Source: Borrelia puertoricensis (GTDB lineage: Bacteria > Spirochaetota > Spirochaetia > Borreliales > Borreliaceae). From it: DNA of 64,000 nt. Shown piece after piece: positions 46,697 through 55,874 of the stretch (the stretch's first letter is position 1; each line of letters starts with the position of its first letter). Both the position numbers and the translations under genes were made by a program. The notes beneath the pieces were generated by a model, which was not told the origin of the DNA, did no database searches, and saw nothing but the letters and a program-made list of their open reading frames with translations. Where the stretch lies: contig NZ_CP075401.1 in the NCBI RefSeq assembly GCF_023035875.1, positions 1-64,000 on the forward strand, written 5' to 3'.

Positions 46697-46854
46697 ACTA
46701 TCTGTAATCATACTCAGGTCCTAAATCATAGTGATAGCAATCCTTTAACAACAGATTGATTGTAAGACTACATTTGAGTTTTTTTATAAGATAAAAAAAT
46801 AGACTAAACATTTATGTTATGGTTAGGTACCCTCTTAAATTACATATTACTAAC

Positions 46855-46908
46855 ATACGGTTCCTATAATACTTAAGATATTATATAATAATTACATAAG
46901 GAGATTTT
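46855..46908 (+). promoter_or_regulatory. Conserved bdr upstream block
   Basis: GGTTCCTATAATACTTAAG, TATTATATAATAATTAC and AAGGAG before ATG 46909; very close to the block at 8071-8125 on the opposite strand. Confidence 0.55.
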
Positions 46909-47463
46909 ATGCAAGATTCATCGCTACATTCTGTTGAGAGTACACAAATTTTTAATGGGCATGTTACAGAGGAGATTATATATCAAGAATTTGTAAAGAT
47001 GGGTATGCAAGATTTTATTGCGAATGATCTCTCTAAAAGATATTACCGTAATGAACTGACTTATAGGGATATTGAATATTTAGAGAGTAATTTTAATCTT
47101 AAGCTTGAGATGTTAGAGCGTAGTTTAAAATCTGAAGTTATTTTTGTGAAAACCGAACTTGATAACAAAATAGACTCTGTTGAGAATAACTTAAATGCGA
47201 AAATTGACACTAAATTTAATGAACTTGATAACAAGATTGATACTAAATTCAATGAACTTGATAATAAGATAGATAATGTTAGAAATGAGGTTTCTCTTGT
47301 TAGAAAAGATATGGAAATTAATAGGATGGAGCTTGATAATAAACTTGATAAAACCGCATCAGAATTTAAAAGTACATCAAGATTACATAATTGGATGTTT
47401 GGAACCCTTATTACTCTTAATATAGGAATATTTTTAGCATTAATGTCATTATTAGTAAAGTAA
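46909..47463 (+). CDS. bdr: Bdr repeat-motif membrane protein
   Basis: 184 residues, M-Q-D-S-S-L-H-S-V subtype. Its first ~90 residues match 7417 of the left arm almost exactly, but it has fewer repeats and ends L-A-L-M-S-L-L-V-K, the tail of the other subtype. It therefore looks like a recombinant of the two bdr subtypes. Confidence 0.93.
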   Translation: MQDSSLHSVESTQIFNGHVTEEIIYQEFVKMGMQDFIANDLSKRYYRNELTYRDIEYLESNFNLKLEMLERSLKSEVIFVKTELDNKIDSVENNLNAKIDTKFNELDNKIDTKFNELDNKIDNVRNEVSLVRKDMEINRMELDNKLDKTASEFKSTSRLHNWMFGTLITLNIGIFLALMSLLVK

Positions 47464-47676
47464 ATTTATTTACCTACCCCCTTATTTAATTGATTTTCTG
47501 TCAATTATTTTTTTACAAAACACTAAATTGTAAAATACAATTTAACTTCATTAATCGTTGAATCACACACAGCCTCTGCGATGTTAAAGTACTTATTCTT
47601 TTAGCTTTTGTTTTGTGCTTATCAAAGCTTGTTATCCATCTTGCCCCTTTTTGAGGTAAAAAGGAGGCACGTGATA

Positions 47677-48294
47677 ATGAAAAGAATTACTTTATGTGCG
47701 TTATTTTTGACTTTATTTTTGCTTATTTCTTGTAATACTTCAGGAAAGAATCTTACAGATGATGAAGTGGCTAAATCTGATGGCACTGTTATTGATTTAG
47801 CTAAAATAACTAAGAACATCAAAGACTCTGTTGCTTTTGCTAAGAGTGTTAAAGAAATTCATACTTTAGTTAAGTCCATTGATGAACTTGCTAAAGCTAT
47901 TGACCAAAAAGTTGATAACGCAACTCATCAACTTGTGGATGGTGCTGGTGAAAAAAATCATAATGGATCTTTAATTGCGGGAGCATTTCAAGTAATATCA
48001 ACCGTAAAAGTTGCATTAATAGCATTAGAAACAGAAGTTGGAATCCCTGATACACTTAAGAAAAAGCTTGGTGAAGCTAAGGCTAAAAGTAATGAATTTT
48101 TAAATAAGTTAGAGGAGTCAAAAGATCAGGCTGATGCAGCAAAAGCTATAGATATAATTAAGGGTGATGGCAGTAAAGGTGGTAATGAACTTAAGGCTCT
48201 CAACCAATTAGTTGGCGAGTTGTTAAAGACCGCTGAGGATGCAGTAGAATCTGCAATTAAGGAGCTTACAACTTCTGTTAAACCCTCTAACTAA
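47677..48294 (+). CDS. vsp: Vsp, complete silent cassette
   Basis: 205 residues; [18 protein letters not shown]. The middle differs strongly from the other vsps (A-I-D-Q-K-V-D-N-A-T-H-Q-L-V-D-G-A-G-E-K-N-H; T-L-K-K-K-L-G-E-A-K-A-K-S-N). The tail is [13 protein letters not shown]. First gene of a three-gene unit vsp-alpha-beta. Confidence 0.93.
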   Translation: MKRITLCALFLTLFLLISCNTSGKNLTDDEVAKSDGTVIDLAKITKNIKDSVAFAKSVKEIHTLVKSIDELAKAIDQKVDNATHQLVDGAGEKNHNGSLIAGAFQVISTVKVALIALETEVGIPDTLKKKLGEAKAKSNEFLNKLEESKDQADAAKAIDIIKGDGSKGGNELKALNQLVGELLKTAEDAVESAIKELTTSVKPSN

Positions 48295-48367
48295 AGATAA
48301 ATTATTATTATAAGATTAGTTTTAATTAATGATAATTTTCTTATAAAATAAAGTCTATAAATAATAA

Positions 48368-48398
48368 GCTAAGAGTTTTCTTCTCTTAGCTTTTTTTG
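48368..48398 (+). terminator. Hairpin A after vsp
   Basis: GCTAAGAG (48368-48375) pairs with CTCTTAGC (48383-48390), then Ts. Confidence 0.87.
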
Positions 48399-48476
48399 TT
48401 TCTTTTATTCTTCCTTTACTTCCTTTAGCATTGATTTTATCTTGTTTTATCATTTAGTGATAATTTATATTGCTTA

Positions 48477-49517
48477 TTTTTACTTCTTAGCTGTGGCAGT
48501 GGACAACAATCTGTTGATGCTGCTAATGGTGGCGGGGCAGCTACAGGAGGGAGAACTTTAAGTTCAGTTCTAATGGATGTAGGACGAAGTGCTGAGAATG
48601 CTTTTTATTCATTTTTAGAATTACTCTCTGGTACATTAGGTTTAAGAGTAACTAAGGATACAACTAAGCAACAGGTAGGAAATTATTTTAACAGTCTAGG
48701 TGATAAGCTTGGACAAGCATCAGACGAATTAGAAGAGGTAGCAAAAAAATCAAAAACAGAGCTTGATAAAGGTGATCTAAACAAGGTAATTAAGGAAGCT
48801 GTTGATGAGGCTAAGACTACTTTAAACACATTGAAAACACATCTAGAGTCTTTAGGTCAAGTAGGCAATGAAGATGTAGTAGGTGAGGTACCAAGTGCTA
48901 ACAAACAGGGAGCCTCAGTGAGTATAAATGAATTAAAAGCAGCATATAAAGCGTTAAAAGGAATAGTGGACACAGCAGATAAAGTAGGTGTTGGAGAGCT
49001 AAAAGAGGGTAATGTTCAAATGAATGCAGGAATAATAGGAGTAGATAATCCAGAACACGGAGCTAAGGTCTTAACAACAGGTGCTGCCGGAGCAGCTGTG
49101 GGAGATAAAGCAGCATTAATAGTAGCAGCAGTAAGTGGTGAGGAAATATTAGCATCAATAGTTAAGTCACAGGAAGGAGATGCGGATAAAACAATAGGAA
49201 ATAATGCAGATGTCAACACAAGTGCATTAGAATTTGCAAAAGGAGGAAATAATTCAGCTCATTTGGCCCAAGGTGCAGTAAAGCCGAGTGCAGTGAGTGG
49301 AGGAATCGCATTACGTTCATTAGTTAAAGGTGGTAAATTAGCTTCACATAATGCAAATAATGACGAAAAAGCAGTACAAGCGGTAGGAGTTACTGCTGCA
49401 AATAAACTATTAGTAGCAGTAGAGGATATAATTAAGAAAACGGTAAGGAATGTTCTTGAGAAAGCAAAAACAAAAATAGATGAGGCAAGAGCTCCAAAAG
49501 AAGCAGCTCAGCAATAA
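48477..49517 (+). CDS. vlp: Leaderless alpha-type vlp, frame otherwise open
   Basis: Homology begins [20 protein letters not shown] at 48477 with no start; the first internal ATG is in M-D-V-G-R-S at 48573. The body is open to A-R-A-P-K-E-A-A-Q-Q. It carries an R for S in G-G-R-T-L-S-S. Middle member of the unit that begins with vsp 47677. Confidence 0.86.
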   Translation, partial: FLLLSCGSGQQSVDAANGGGAATGGRTLSSVLMDVGRSAENAFYSFLELLSGTLGLRVTKDTTKQQVGNYFNSLGDKLGQASDELEEVAKKSKTELDKGDLNKVIKEAVDEAKTTLNTLKTHLESLGQVGNEDVVGEVPSANKQGASVSINELKAAYKALKGIVDTADKVGVGELKEGNVQMNAGIIGVDNPEHGAKVLTTGAAGAAVGDKAALIVAAVSGEEILASIVKSQEGDADKTIGNNADVNTSALEFAKGGNNSAHLAQGAVKPSAVSGGIALRSLVKGGKLASHNANNDEKAVQAVGVTAANKLLVAVEDIIKKTVRNVLEKAKTKIDEARAPKEAAQQ

Positions 49518-49549
49518 AATAGATAATTAAATTATTAAGTAATTAGAGT

Positions 49550-49592
49550 AGAAGGCAATCTTAGAGATAACTTTAGGATGCCTTCTATATTA
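49550..49592 (+). terminator. Hairpin C after alpha vlp
   Basis: AGAAGGCA (49550-49557) pairs with TGCCTTCT (49579-49586). Confidence 0.78.
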
Positions 49593-49618
49593 TTTGTAAT
49601 TAAACTTAAGAATTTAAA

Positions 49619-50620
49619 TTGGCTGCTGAAAGTAAGAATACTTTCTTAGATTCATTAGTTAAGATAGGTCAAGGATTTCAAGAGATTTTTGGTATTTTTG
49701 GTAATACTATTGGGGATGCTTTGGGACTTACAGCAGTTAAATCAGGTGACAAGAAAAGTATAGTTGGTGAACACTTTAAGATTATAGGTGATGGACTTAC
49801 AACTACTAAGAATAAGTTAAAAGAGTTATCAGGTGAAATATCTGGAGCAAAAAATGCTAATAGCAGCACAATTGAATTTGTTAAGAGTGTAATTAACAGT
49901 GCTAGTGATGTCTTTGAGCAACTAATTGCTGCTCTAACTAAACTTGCTGATACTGCTAAAGAGGCTGGTAATACTGATATTGGTGATACTGCTAATAATG
50001 CTACTGTAGTTGCTGCTGATAAACCTAGCGTTGAAGCTATTATTGCAGGGGTTAAAGATATTATTGGAGCAGCAGAGAAATCTGGAATAGAAATTAAATC
50101 TGGAAACGCTGGTAATGCAGTAAATGCTGATGCTAATACTGACGCACCTGCTGCGATTGCTGCCAATGCTGGTGCTGGTCAAGGAGCAATTGCAAAACTA
50201 GCAGCTGAAGTATCAAAAGCAGATCCGTGGGCAATTATTGATAAAATTAAGAATGCTAAAGCTGATAATGCTCAACTTAATGCTGCTACCAATTATGGTG
50301 CTGGGGAATTGGCAACTGGTACTCCTAATCAAGCTAATGGTTCTAAAGCAGCTACTAATGCTGACCTAGCATCTGCTGTTGTTCTTAAAGCTATAACTAA
50401 GGCTGGCAAATTTAGTGCTGCTGCTAATGAAGATGGAGCAGTTAAAGCTGCTGCTGTAACTGCTGTAAATAAGGTATTAGGAATACTTGACTTGATAATT
50501 AGGAAAACAGTATTAAGCAATCTAGATAAGATAAGAGAAGCTGTTAAGGGAATACAGTACTCTGAGATTACTACTGAATCCACTGAAACTAGTTCGATTC
50601 AACCTACTGTTGCTAAATAA
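49619..50620 (+). CDS. vlp: Leaderless beta-type vlp, frame otherwise open
   Basis: Reads [18 protein letters not shown] from a TTG at 49619, without ribosome site, signal or Cys, to S-S-I-Q-P-T-V-A-K. 333 codons. It closes the vsp-alpha-beta unit and is followed by hairpin B. Confidence 0.85.
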   Translation: MAAESKNTFLDSLVKIGQGFQEIFGIFGNTIGDALGLTAVKSGDKKSIVGEHFKIIGDGLTTTKNKLKELSGEISGAKNANSSTIEFVKSVINSASDVFEQLIAALTKLADTAKEAGNTDIGDTANNATVVAADKPSVEAIIAGVKDIIGAAEKSGIEIKSGNAGNAVNADANTDAPAAIAANAGAGQGAIAKLAAEVSKADPWAIIDKIKNAKADNAQLNAATNYGAGELATGTPNQANGSKAATNADLASAVVLKAITKAGKFSAAANEDGAVKAAAVTAVNKVLGILDLIIRKTVLSNLDKIREAVKGIQYSEITTESTETSSIQPTVAK

Positions 50621-50644
50621 ATTATCTATTAAATAATCTAAATA

Positions 50645-50698
50645 AAGTCATTTGAGGAAAACTATTTCTCTATTCATGAGATTCGTTTTCCTTTTATC
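50645..50698 (+). terminator. Hairpin B after beta vlp
   Basis: AGGAAAAC (50655-50662) pairs with GTTTTCCT (50685-50692). Confidence 0.85.
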
Positions 50699-50740
50699 TA
50701 TATATAAAACCTCCCTTAGTAAAAAATGAGGCACGTGATA

Positions 50741-51366
50741 ATGAAAAGAATTACTTTATGTGCGTTATTTTTGACTTTATTTTTGCTTATTTCTTGTAAT
50801 ACTTCAGGAAAGAATCTTACAGATGATGAAGTGGCTAAATCTGATGGCACTGTTATTGATTTAGCTAAAATAACTAAGAACATCAAAGACTCTGTTGCTT
50901 TTGCTAAGAGTGTTAAAGAAATAGAAACCTTAGTTAAATCCATTGATGAACTTGCTAATGCTATTGGGAAAAAAATTAAAGACTCTGATACTGAACTTGC
51001 TGATAATAAAGACAAAAACACTTCATTGATAGCAGGAGCATTTAATATTGTGTTACATGTGAAGATTAAATTGACACAATTGGAGAAAAAGGAAGGAATC
51101 TCTGATGAGCTGAAAACAAAAGTTACTGCAGTTAAGACCGCAAGTACTGATTTATTAAATAAATTTAAAGACAAAATGCTGATCTTGGTAAGGCAGATGG
51201 TGCTGCTACTGATGCTCATGCAAAAGAAGCTATAGATAGAACCGATGCTTCTGCTACTGACCTTAAAAAATTAAATACAGCAATTGATGAGTTGTTAAAA
51301 GCCGCTAATGATGCAGTAACATCTGCAATTAATGAGCTTACAACTTCTGTTAAACCCTCTAACTAA
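50741..51366 (+). pseudogene. vsp: vsp with complete leader, frameshifted
   Basis: MKRIT leader, [13 protein letters not shown], normal to K-F-K-D-K near 51172. One A is missing from GACAAAATGC, so the frame leaves the expected K-N-A-D-L-G-K. Restoring it gives [15 protein letters not shown] and the tail T-T-S-V-K-P-S-N at 51366. The ribosome site is weakened (AATGAGGCACGTG). Confidence 0.9.
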
Positions 51367-51440
51367 AGATAAATTATTATTATAAGATTAGTTTTTAATC
51401 AATCGTTATTTTCTTATAAAATAAAGTCTATAAATAATAA

Positions 51441-51472
51441 GCTAAGAGTTTGCTTCTCTTAGCTTTTTTTGT
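51441..51472 (+). terminator. Hairpin A after vsp
   Basis: GCTAAGAG (51441-51448) pairs with CTCTTAGC (51456-51463), then Ts. Confidence 0.87.
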
Positions 51473-51508
51473 TTCTTTAATTCTTTCTTTATTTGCTTTA
51501 TTACTTTA

Positions 51509-52543
51509 TTTTTACTTCTTAGCTGTAGTAGTGGGAGTACTAGTGCTGGGGATACTCAGAGTAGATTCTTAAAATCGGTTATTAGTTTAGGTAATGACTT
51601 TTTAAATGTTTTTACTTCCCTTTCTGATATGGTTGGAGGGGTTTTAGGTTTTAATACTACTACTAAAAAATCTGATGTTGGGAACTATTTTAAGACTATA
51701 GAAAAAAGCTTAACAACAACTAAGACATCCCTTGAGAAAATTATTGCTGATATGAAGACTGAGAATAATCCTAATGCTGCTACAGCTGAGACCGCTGTAC
51801 AATCTCTAATTACTAATACTCTTGATAAAATAATTGAGGGTGCTAAGACCGCTAGTGAGGCCATTGGTACTACAGGTGATGAGCTGCTTGGTAATATTTC
51901 TGATAAGGGTGCTGGTGATAATACTTCTCATGGTGCTGGTGCGAGGTCTGATAGTGTTGAAAATTTAATTAGGGGAGTCAAATCAATTGTAAACGTGGTA
52001 CTGGGAGATAAAGGAAATCCTGATGCTGGTACTGATAAAAAAGCTGAAGATGGCGGGCAAAGGTCTGAGGGCAATGCGGGTGATGGTTAAGCAACTAAAT
52101 TATTTGTTGGTGCTGGTAATGCTGGGGATGCCGGTCAAACTAAGAAATCAGTAGCTGATGCCTCTAAGGCTGTTGGAGCAGTAACTGGTGCTGACATCTT
52201 GAAAGCCATGGTTAAGGATAATGTTGCTGCTGCTAAATTAGCTAAAAATAATGTTGCAGCTGTTAACGCTACTGGTAGACCTAAAGATGCAATCATTGCA
52301 GGAGGTATAGTACTGCGGGCAATGGCTAAGGATGGTAAATTTGCTAATGCTAGTGCTGATGATCAAGGGGCAGTTGCTTCTGAAATTAAAGGAACAGCAT
52401 CAAGTGCAGTAACTAAAGCATTGGGTACTCTAACTATAGCAATAAGAAATACTATTGACAGGGGGCTTAAGACTGTTAAAGATGCTATGAAATTTAATCC
52501 TGATTCTACTACACCTGCAGACTCAACAGCTAGTGGACAATAA
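51509..52543 (+). pseudogene. vlp: Leaderless gamma vlp with delta tail and nonsense codon
   Basis: Opens [19 protein letters not shown], no start. Gamma core intact. A TAA at 52088-52090 replaces the Glu in G-D-G-E-A-T-K-L-F; the same frame then runs to the end. The C-terminus [13 protein letters not shown] is delta-type, whereas other gamma genes end E-A-K-K-N-like, so the 3' end was acquired from a delta cassette. Confidence 0.87.
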
Positions 52544-52569
52544 TAAATAATTAATAACAAATACATAAC

Positions 52570-52628
52570 TAAATAAAGTCATTTGAGGAAAACTTTTATC
52601 TCTTCATGAGATTCGTTTTCCTTTTAGT
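52570..52628 (+). terminator. Hairpin B after gamma/delta vlp
   Basis: AGGAAAAC (52586-52593) pairs with GTTTTCCT (52615-52622). Confidence 0.85.
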
Positions 52629-52668
52629 TATATCTTGCCTTCCTGAGGTAAAAAGGAGGCACGTGATA

Positions 52669-53712
52669 ATGAAAAGAATTACTTTATGTGCGTTATTAAT
52701 GACTTTATTTTTACTTCTTAGTTGTGGCAGTGGTAGTGCTAGTGCTGAGGATCCTAAAACCACATTCTTAAACTCTATTGCTAATTTAGGTAAAGGGTTC
52801 TTAGATATTTTTACTTCTCTTTCTGATATGATTACTGGGGCTTTGGGTATTAAGGCTGATACTAAAAAGAGCGATATAGGGAAATACTTTTCTGATATTG
52901 AAAAAACTATGACATCTGTTAAAGAGAAGTTACAAGATGAAGTTGAAAAAAATGGGAATTACGTAAAGCTTAAATCGGTTGTTGAGCACTTTATCACTAA
53001 CACATTAGACAAGATCGCTGAAGGGGCTAGAGAAGCTGCTAAAGGGGCTGAAGGTAATGACCCAATTGCTAATGTTGCTGATCAAAATGCAGGTGCTGCT
53101 GGTGAAGAAGCTTCGGTTAAGTCTCTTAGTGAAGGAATTGGAAAGATTATAGGTGTAGTGCTTAGAGACAAAGGTAATCCTGAGGCTGGGACTGATAAAA
53201 AATCCGATGGTCTTACCGTAAGAACCGCTGCTGCTGGAGATGGTGAAGCAGGTAAATTATTTGCTGCTAATGCTGGCACTGCTGAGAATGCAAAGAAATC
53301 AGCGGCTGATGTAGCTAAGGCTGTTGGGGCTGTAACTGGTGCTGACATCTTACAAGCTATGATTAAGAATGATGGTGTTGCTGCTAAGTTAGCTAAGGGT
53401 AATGATGGTAATGCTGGAGCTGCTCCTAAAGATGGAACTATAGCAGGTGCTGTAGCTTTAAGGTCTGTGGCTAAGGGTGGTAAATTTGCTGGTCCTAGTG
53501 ATAATGCTAATGCTGATGCGAAGAAAACAGTAGAGGATGCGGCTTTAAGCGCAGTAACTAAGGCATTGGGTACTTTAACTATAGCAATAAGAAATACTGT
53601 TGATAGTGGTTTAAAGACAATTAGTGAAGCACTAGCAGCAGTTAAACAAGAAGATAAATCTGTAGATTCTACTACACCTGTAGAAGCAGCAACTGGTGGA
53701 CAGCAACAGTAA
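52669..53712 (+). CDS. vlp: Mosaic Vlp: delta ends, gamma middle
   Basis: 347 residues with full leader. Residues to about 135 are delta (S-I-A-N-L-G-K-G-F-L-D-I-F). From about residue 160 the wording is gamma ([37 protein letters not shown]). The last 40 residues are delta again (T-I-S-E-A-L-A-A-V-K-Q-E-D-K-S). The frame is intact, so the mosaic is usable as a donor. Confidence 0.92.
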   Translation: MKRITLCALLMTLFLLLSCGSGSASAEDPKTTFLNSIANLGKGFLDIFTSLSDMITGALGIKADTKKSDIGKYFSDIEKTMTSVKEKLQDEVEKNGNYVKLKSVVEHFITNTLDKIAEGAREAAKGAEGNDPIANVADQNAGAAGEEASVKSLSEGIGKIIGVVLRDKGNPEAGTDKKSDGLTVRTAAAGDGEAGKLFAANAGTAENAKKSAADVAKAVGAVTGADILQAMIKNDGVAAKLAKGNDGNAGAAPKDGTIAGAVALRSVAKGGKFAGPSDNANADAKKTVEDAALSAVTKALGTLTIAIRNTVDSGLKTISEALAAVKQEDKSVDSTTPVEAATGGQQQ

Positions 53713-53739
53713 AGAATTAATAACAAATACATAACTAAA

Positions 53740-53795
53740 TAAAGTCATTTGAGGAAAACTTTTCTCTCTTCATGAGATTCGTTTTCCTTTTAGTT
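53740..53795 (+). terminator. Hairpin B after mosaic vlp
   Basis: AGGAAAAC (53752-53759) pairs with GTTTTCCT (53781-53788). Confidence 0.85.
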
Positions 53796-53834
53796 GTATC
53801 TTGCCTTCCTGAGGTAAAAATGAAGCACGTAATA

Positions 53835-54467
53835 ATGAAAAGAATTACTTTGTGTGCGTTATTAATGACTTTATTTTTACTTATTTCTTGTAATACTTCA
53901 GGGTCTGCTACTAAAGATGGGCAGGCTGCTAAATCTGATGGCACTCTTATTGATTTAAAATCAGCAAGTTCGAAAATAAAATCAGCGAATGATCTTGCAG
54001 TAAGTATTAAGGAAATAGAGGGATTAGTTAAGTCCATTGATGAGCTTGCTAAGGGTATTGGAAAGAAGGTTAAAAATACTGGAGAACTTGAAGATAATGC
54101 AACACATAAGGATAAGAATAGTGCGGTAGTTGCAGGAGCATATAGTATAATGTTACATATAAGCACTAAATTGACAGCATTGAAGTCAAAATTTGATTAT
54201 GATGAACTGAAGGCCAAAATTGGTGCTGCTGAAAATTTAAGTACAGCATTTTTAGAAAAAGTAAAAAAGGACAATGATCTTTGTAAAGATGACGCTACTG
54301 CAGAGCATACACAACAAACCATACTTAAAAATCATGGAACTAAAACTAAAGGAGCACAAGAGATTGATGATTTAAACACAGCAATTACTGATTTATCAAA
54401 GGCCGCTAAAGAGATTGTAGAATCTGCAATTAATGAGCTTACAAGTCCTGTTAAATCCTCTAACTAA
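53835..54467 (+). CDS. vsp: Vsp, complete silent cassette, altered ribosome site
   Basis: 210 residues; [22 protein letters not shown], then an unusual K-S-A-S-S-K-I-K-S-A-N-D-L-A-V-S-I in place of the standard [10 protein letters not shown]. It has a Cys at about residue 160 (N-D-L-C-K-D), rare in mature Vsps. The leader region reads ATGAAGCACGTAATAATG, so the AAGGAGG ribosome site and CACGTG are both altered. Confidence 0.92.
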   Translation: MKRITLCALLMTLFLLISCNTSGSATKDGQAAKSDGTLIDLKSASSKIKSANDLAVSIKEIEGLVKSIDELAKGIGKKVKNTGELEDNATHKDKNSAVVAGAYSIMLHISTKLTALKSKFDYDELKAKIGAAENLSTAFLEKVKKDNDLCKDDATAEHTQQTILKNHGTKTKGAQEIDDLNTAITDLSKAAKEIVESAINELTSPVKSSN

Positions 54468-54541
54468 AGATATATTATTATTATAAGATTAGTTTTTAAT
54501 TAATAGTAATTTTCTTATAAAATAAAGTCTATAAATAATAA

Positions 54542-54572
54542 GCTAAGAGTTTGCTTCTCTTAGCTTTTTTTG
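54542..54572 (+). terminator. Hairpin A after vsp
   Basis: GCTAAGAG (54542-54549) pairs with CTCTTAGC (54557-54564), then Ts. Confidence 0.87.
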
Positions 54573-54711
54573 TTATTTTATTTCTTTCTTTATTTCCTTT
54601 ACTACTTTGTTATACTTCTTATGATACCTTTGATTACTTTTGTCTTTTAGACTTATATTTATATCTTGTTTTTATCTTGTTTTATCATTTAATGATAATT
54701 TAGATTGCTTA

Positions 54712-55752
54712 TTTTTACTTCTTAGTTGTGGCAGTGGTACTACTAAGATGGAGGATCCTAAAGCCACATTTTTAACTTCTATTGCTAATTTGGGTAAAGG
54801 GTTCTTAGATGTTTTTACTTCCCTTTCTGATATGATTACTGGAGCTTTGGGTATTAAGGCTGAGACTAAGAAATCTGATATTGGTAAGTATTTTACTTCT
54901 ATTGAAAAAACTATGACATCTGTTAAAAAGAAATTAAACATTGTAGTGGCAGAGAATGGTAACTATCCAAAATTAAAAGAAGTTGTTGATACTTTTATTA
55001 CAGGCACATTAGACAAGATCGCTGAAGGAGCTAAGACAGCTGCTACTGGGGCTGCAGGTAATGCTATTAGTGAGGTTGTCAAATCTAATGCTGCTGGTGA
55101 TGGTCCTGATGCAGAAAGTGTAAAGAACCTTGTTAAAGGGATTAAACAAATTGTTGATTTGGTAATAAAAGAAGGTAATGGACAAGCAGATAAAACTACC
55201 CCAGCTGATGATGATAAAAAGAATATTGGTAAGTTATTTGGAGCTGAAACTGCCGATGATAAGGGTGCTGAAGAGAAACATGTAGCGGCTGCTAGTGCAT
55301 CAATAGGGGCGGTAACTGGGGCTGACATATTACAAGCTATTGCTGCTGCTAATGCTGATGCTACGAAGGGTGGTAAAGTTAAGGAAGTGAAAGATGCAGC
55401 AGGTTTGGCTTTAGCTAAGGGTACTTCTACTGCTAATGATGATCAACTTACTACTGCAGAATCCAAAAAAGATGCAGTGATTGCAGCAGGAATAGCATTA
55501 AGAGCTATGGCTAAAGATGGTAAATTTATTGTTAAGGATACTGCTGAAAAGAAGACTGAAGCTGAGTCTGCTAAAGGAGTTGCTGCTAGTGCTGTAGGCA
55601 AAGCATTAAGTACTCTTATTATTGCTATTAGGAATACTGTTGATACTGGTTTAAAGTCAATTAGTGATGCTCTAGCAGCTGTTAAACAAGGAGATAAGTC
55701 TGCAGATTTTACTACACCTGCAGAAGCAGCAACTACTGGACAACAACAATAA
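54712..55752 (+). CDS. vlp: Leaderless delta-type vlp, frame otherwise open
   Basis: Homology begins [16 protein letters not shown] at 54712; the open frame upstream to 54640 is spacer sequence without a ribosome site. The body is very close to 11162 of the left arm (same E-E-K-H-V-A-A-A-S and V-K-D-T-A-E-K-K-T-E-A-E-S-A-K words). Tail A-E-A-A-T-T-G-Q-Q-Q. Confidence 0.86.
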   Translation, partial: FLLLSCGSGTTKMEDPKATFLTSIANLGKGFLDVFTSLSDMITGALGIKAETKKSDIGKYFTSIEKTMTSVKKKLNIVVAENGNYPKLKEVVDTFITGTLDKIAEGAKTAATGAAGNAISEVVKSNAAGDGPDAESVKNLVKGIKQIVDLVIKEGNGQADKTTPADDDKKNIGKLFGAETADDKGAEEKHVAAASASIGAVTGADILQAIAAANADATKGGKVKEVKDAAGLALAKGTSTANDDQLTTAESKKDAVIAAGIALRAMAKDGKFIVKDTAEKKTEAESAKGVAASAVGKALSTLIIAIRNTVDTGLKSISDALAAVKQGDKSADFTTPAEAATTGQQQ

Positions 55753-55779
55753 AGGATTAATAACAATATACATAACTAA

Positions 55780-55832
55780 ATAAAGTCATTTGAGGAAAAC
55801 TTTTATCTTTGTGAGAATTGTTTTCCTTTTGT
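55780..55832 (+). terminator. Hairpin B after delta vlp
   Basis: AGGAAAAC (55793-55800) pairs with GTTTTCCT (55820-55827). Confidence 0.85.
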
Positions 55833-55874
55833 TTGTATTTTTGCCCTTGTGATGTAATAAGGAGGCACGTGATA

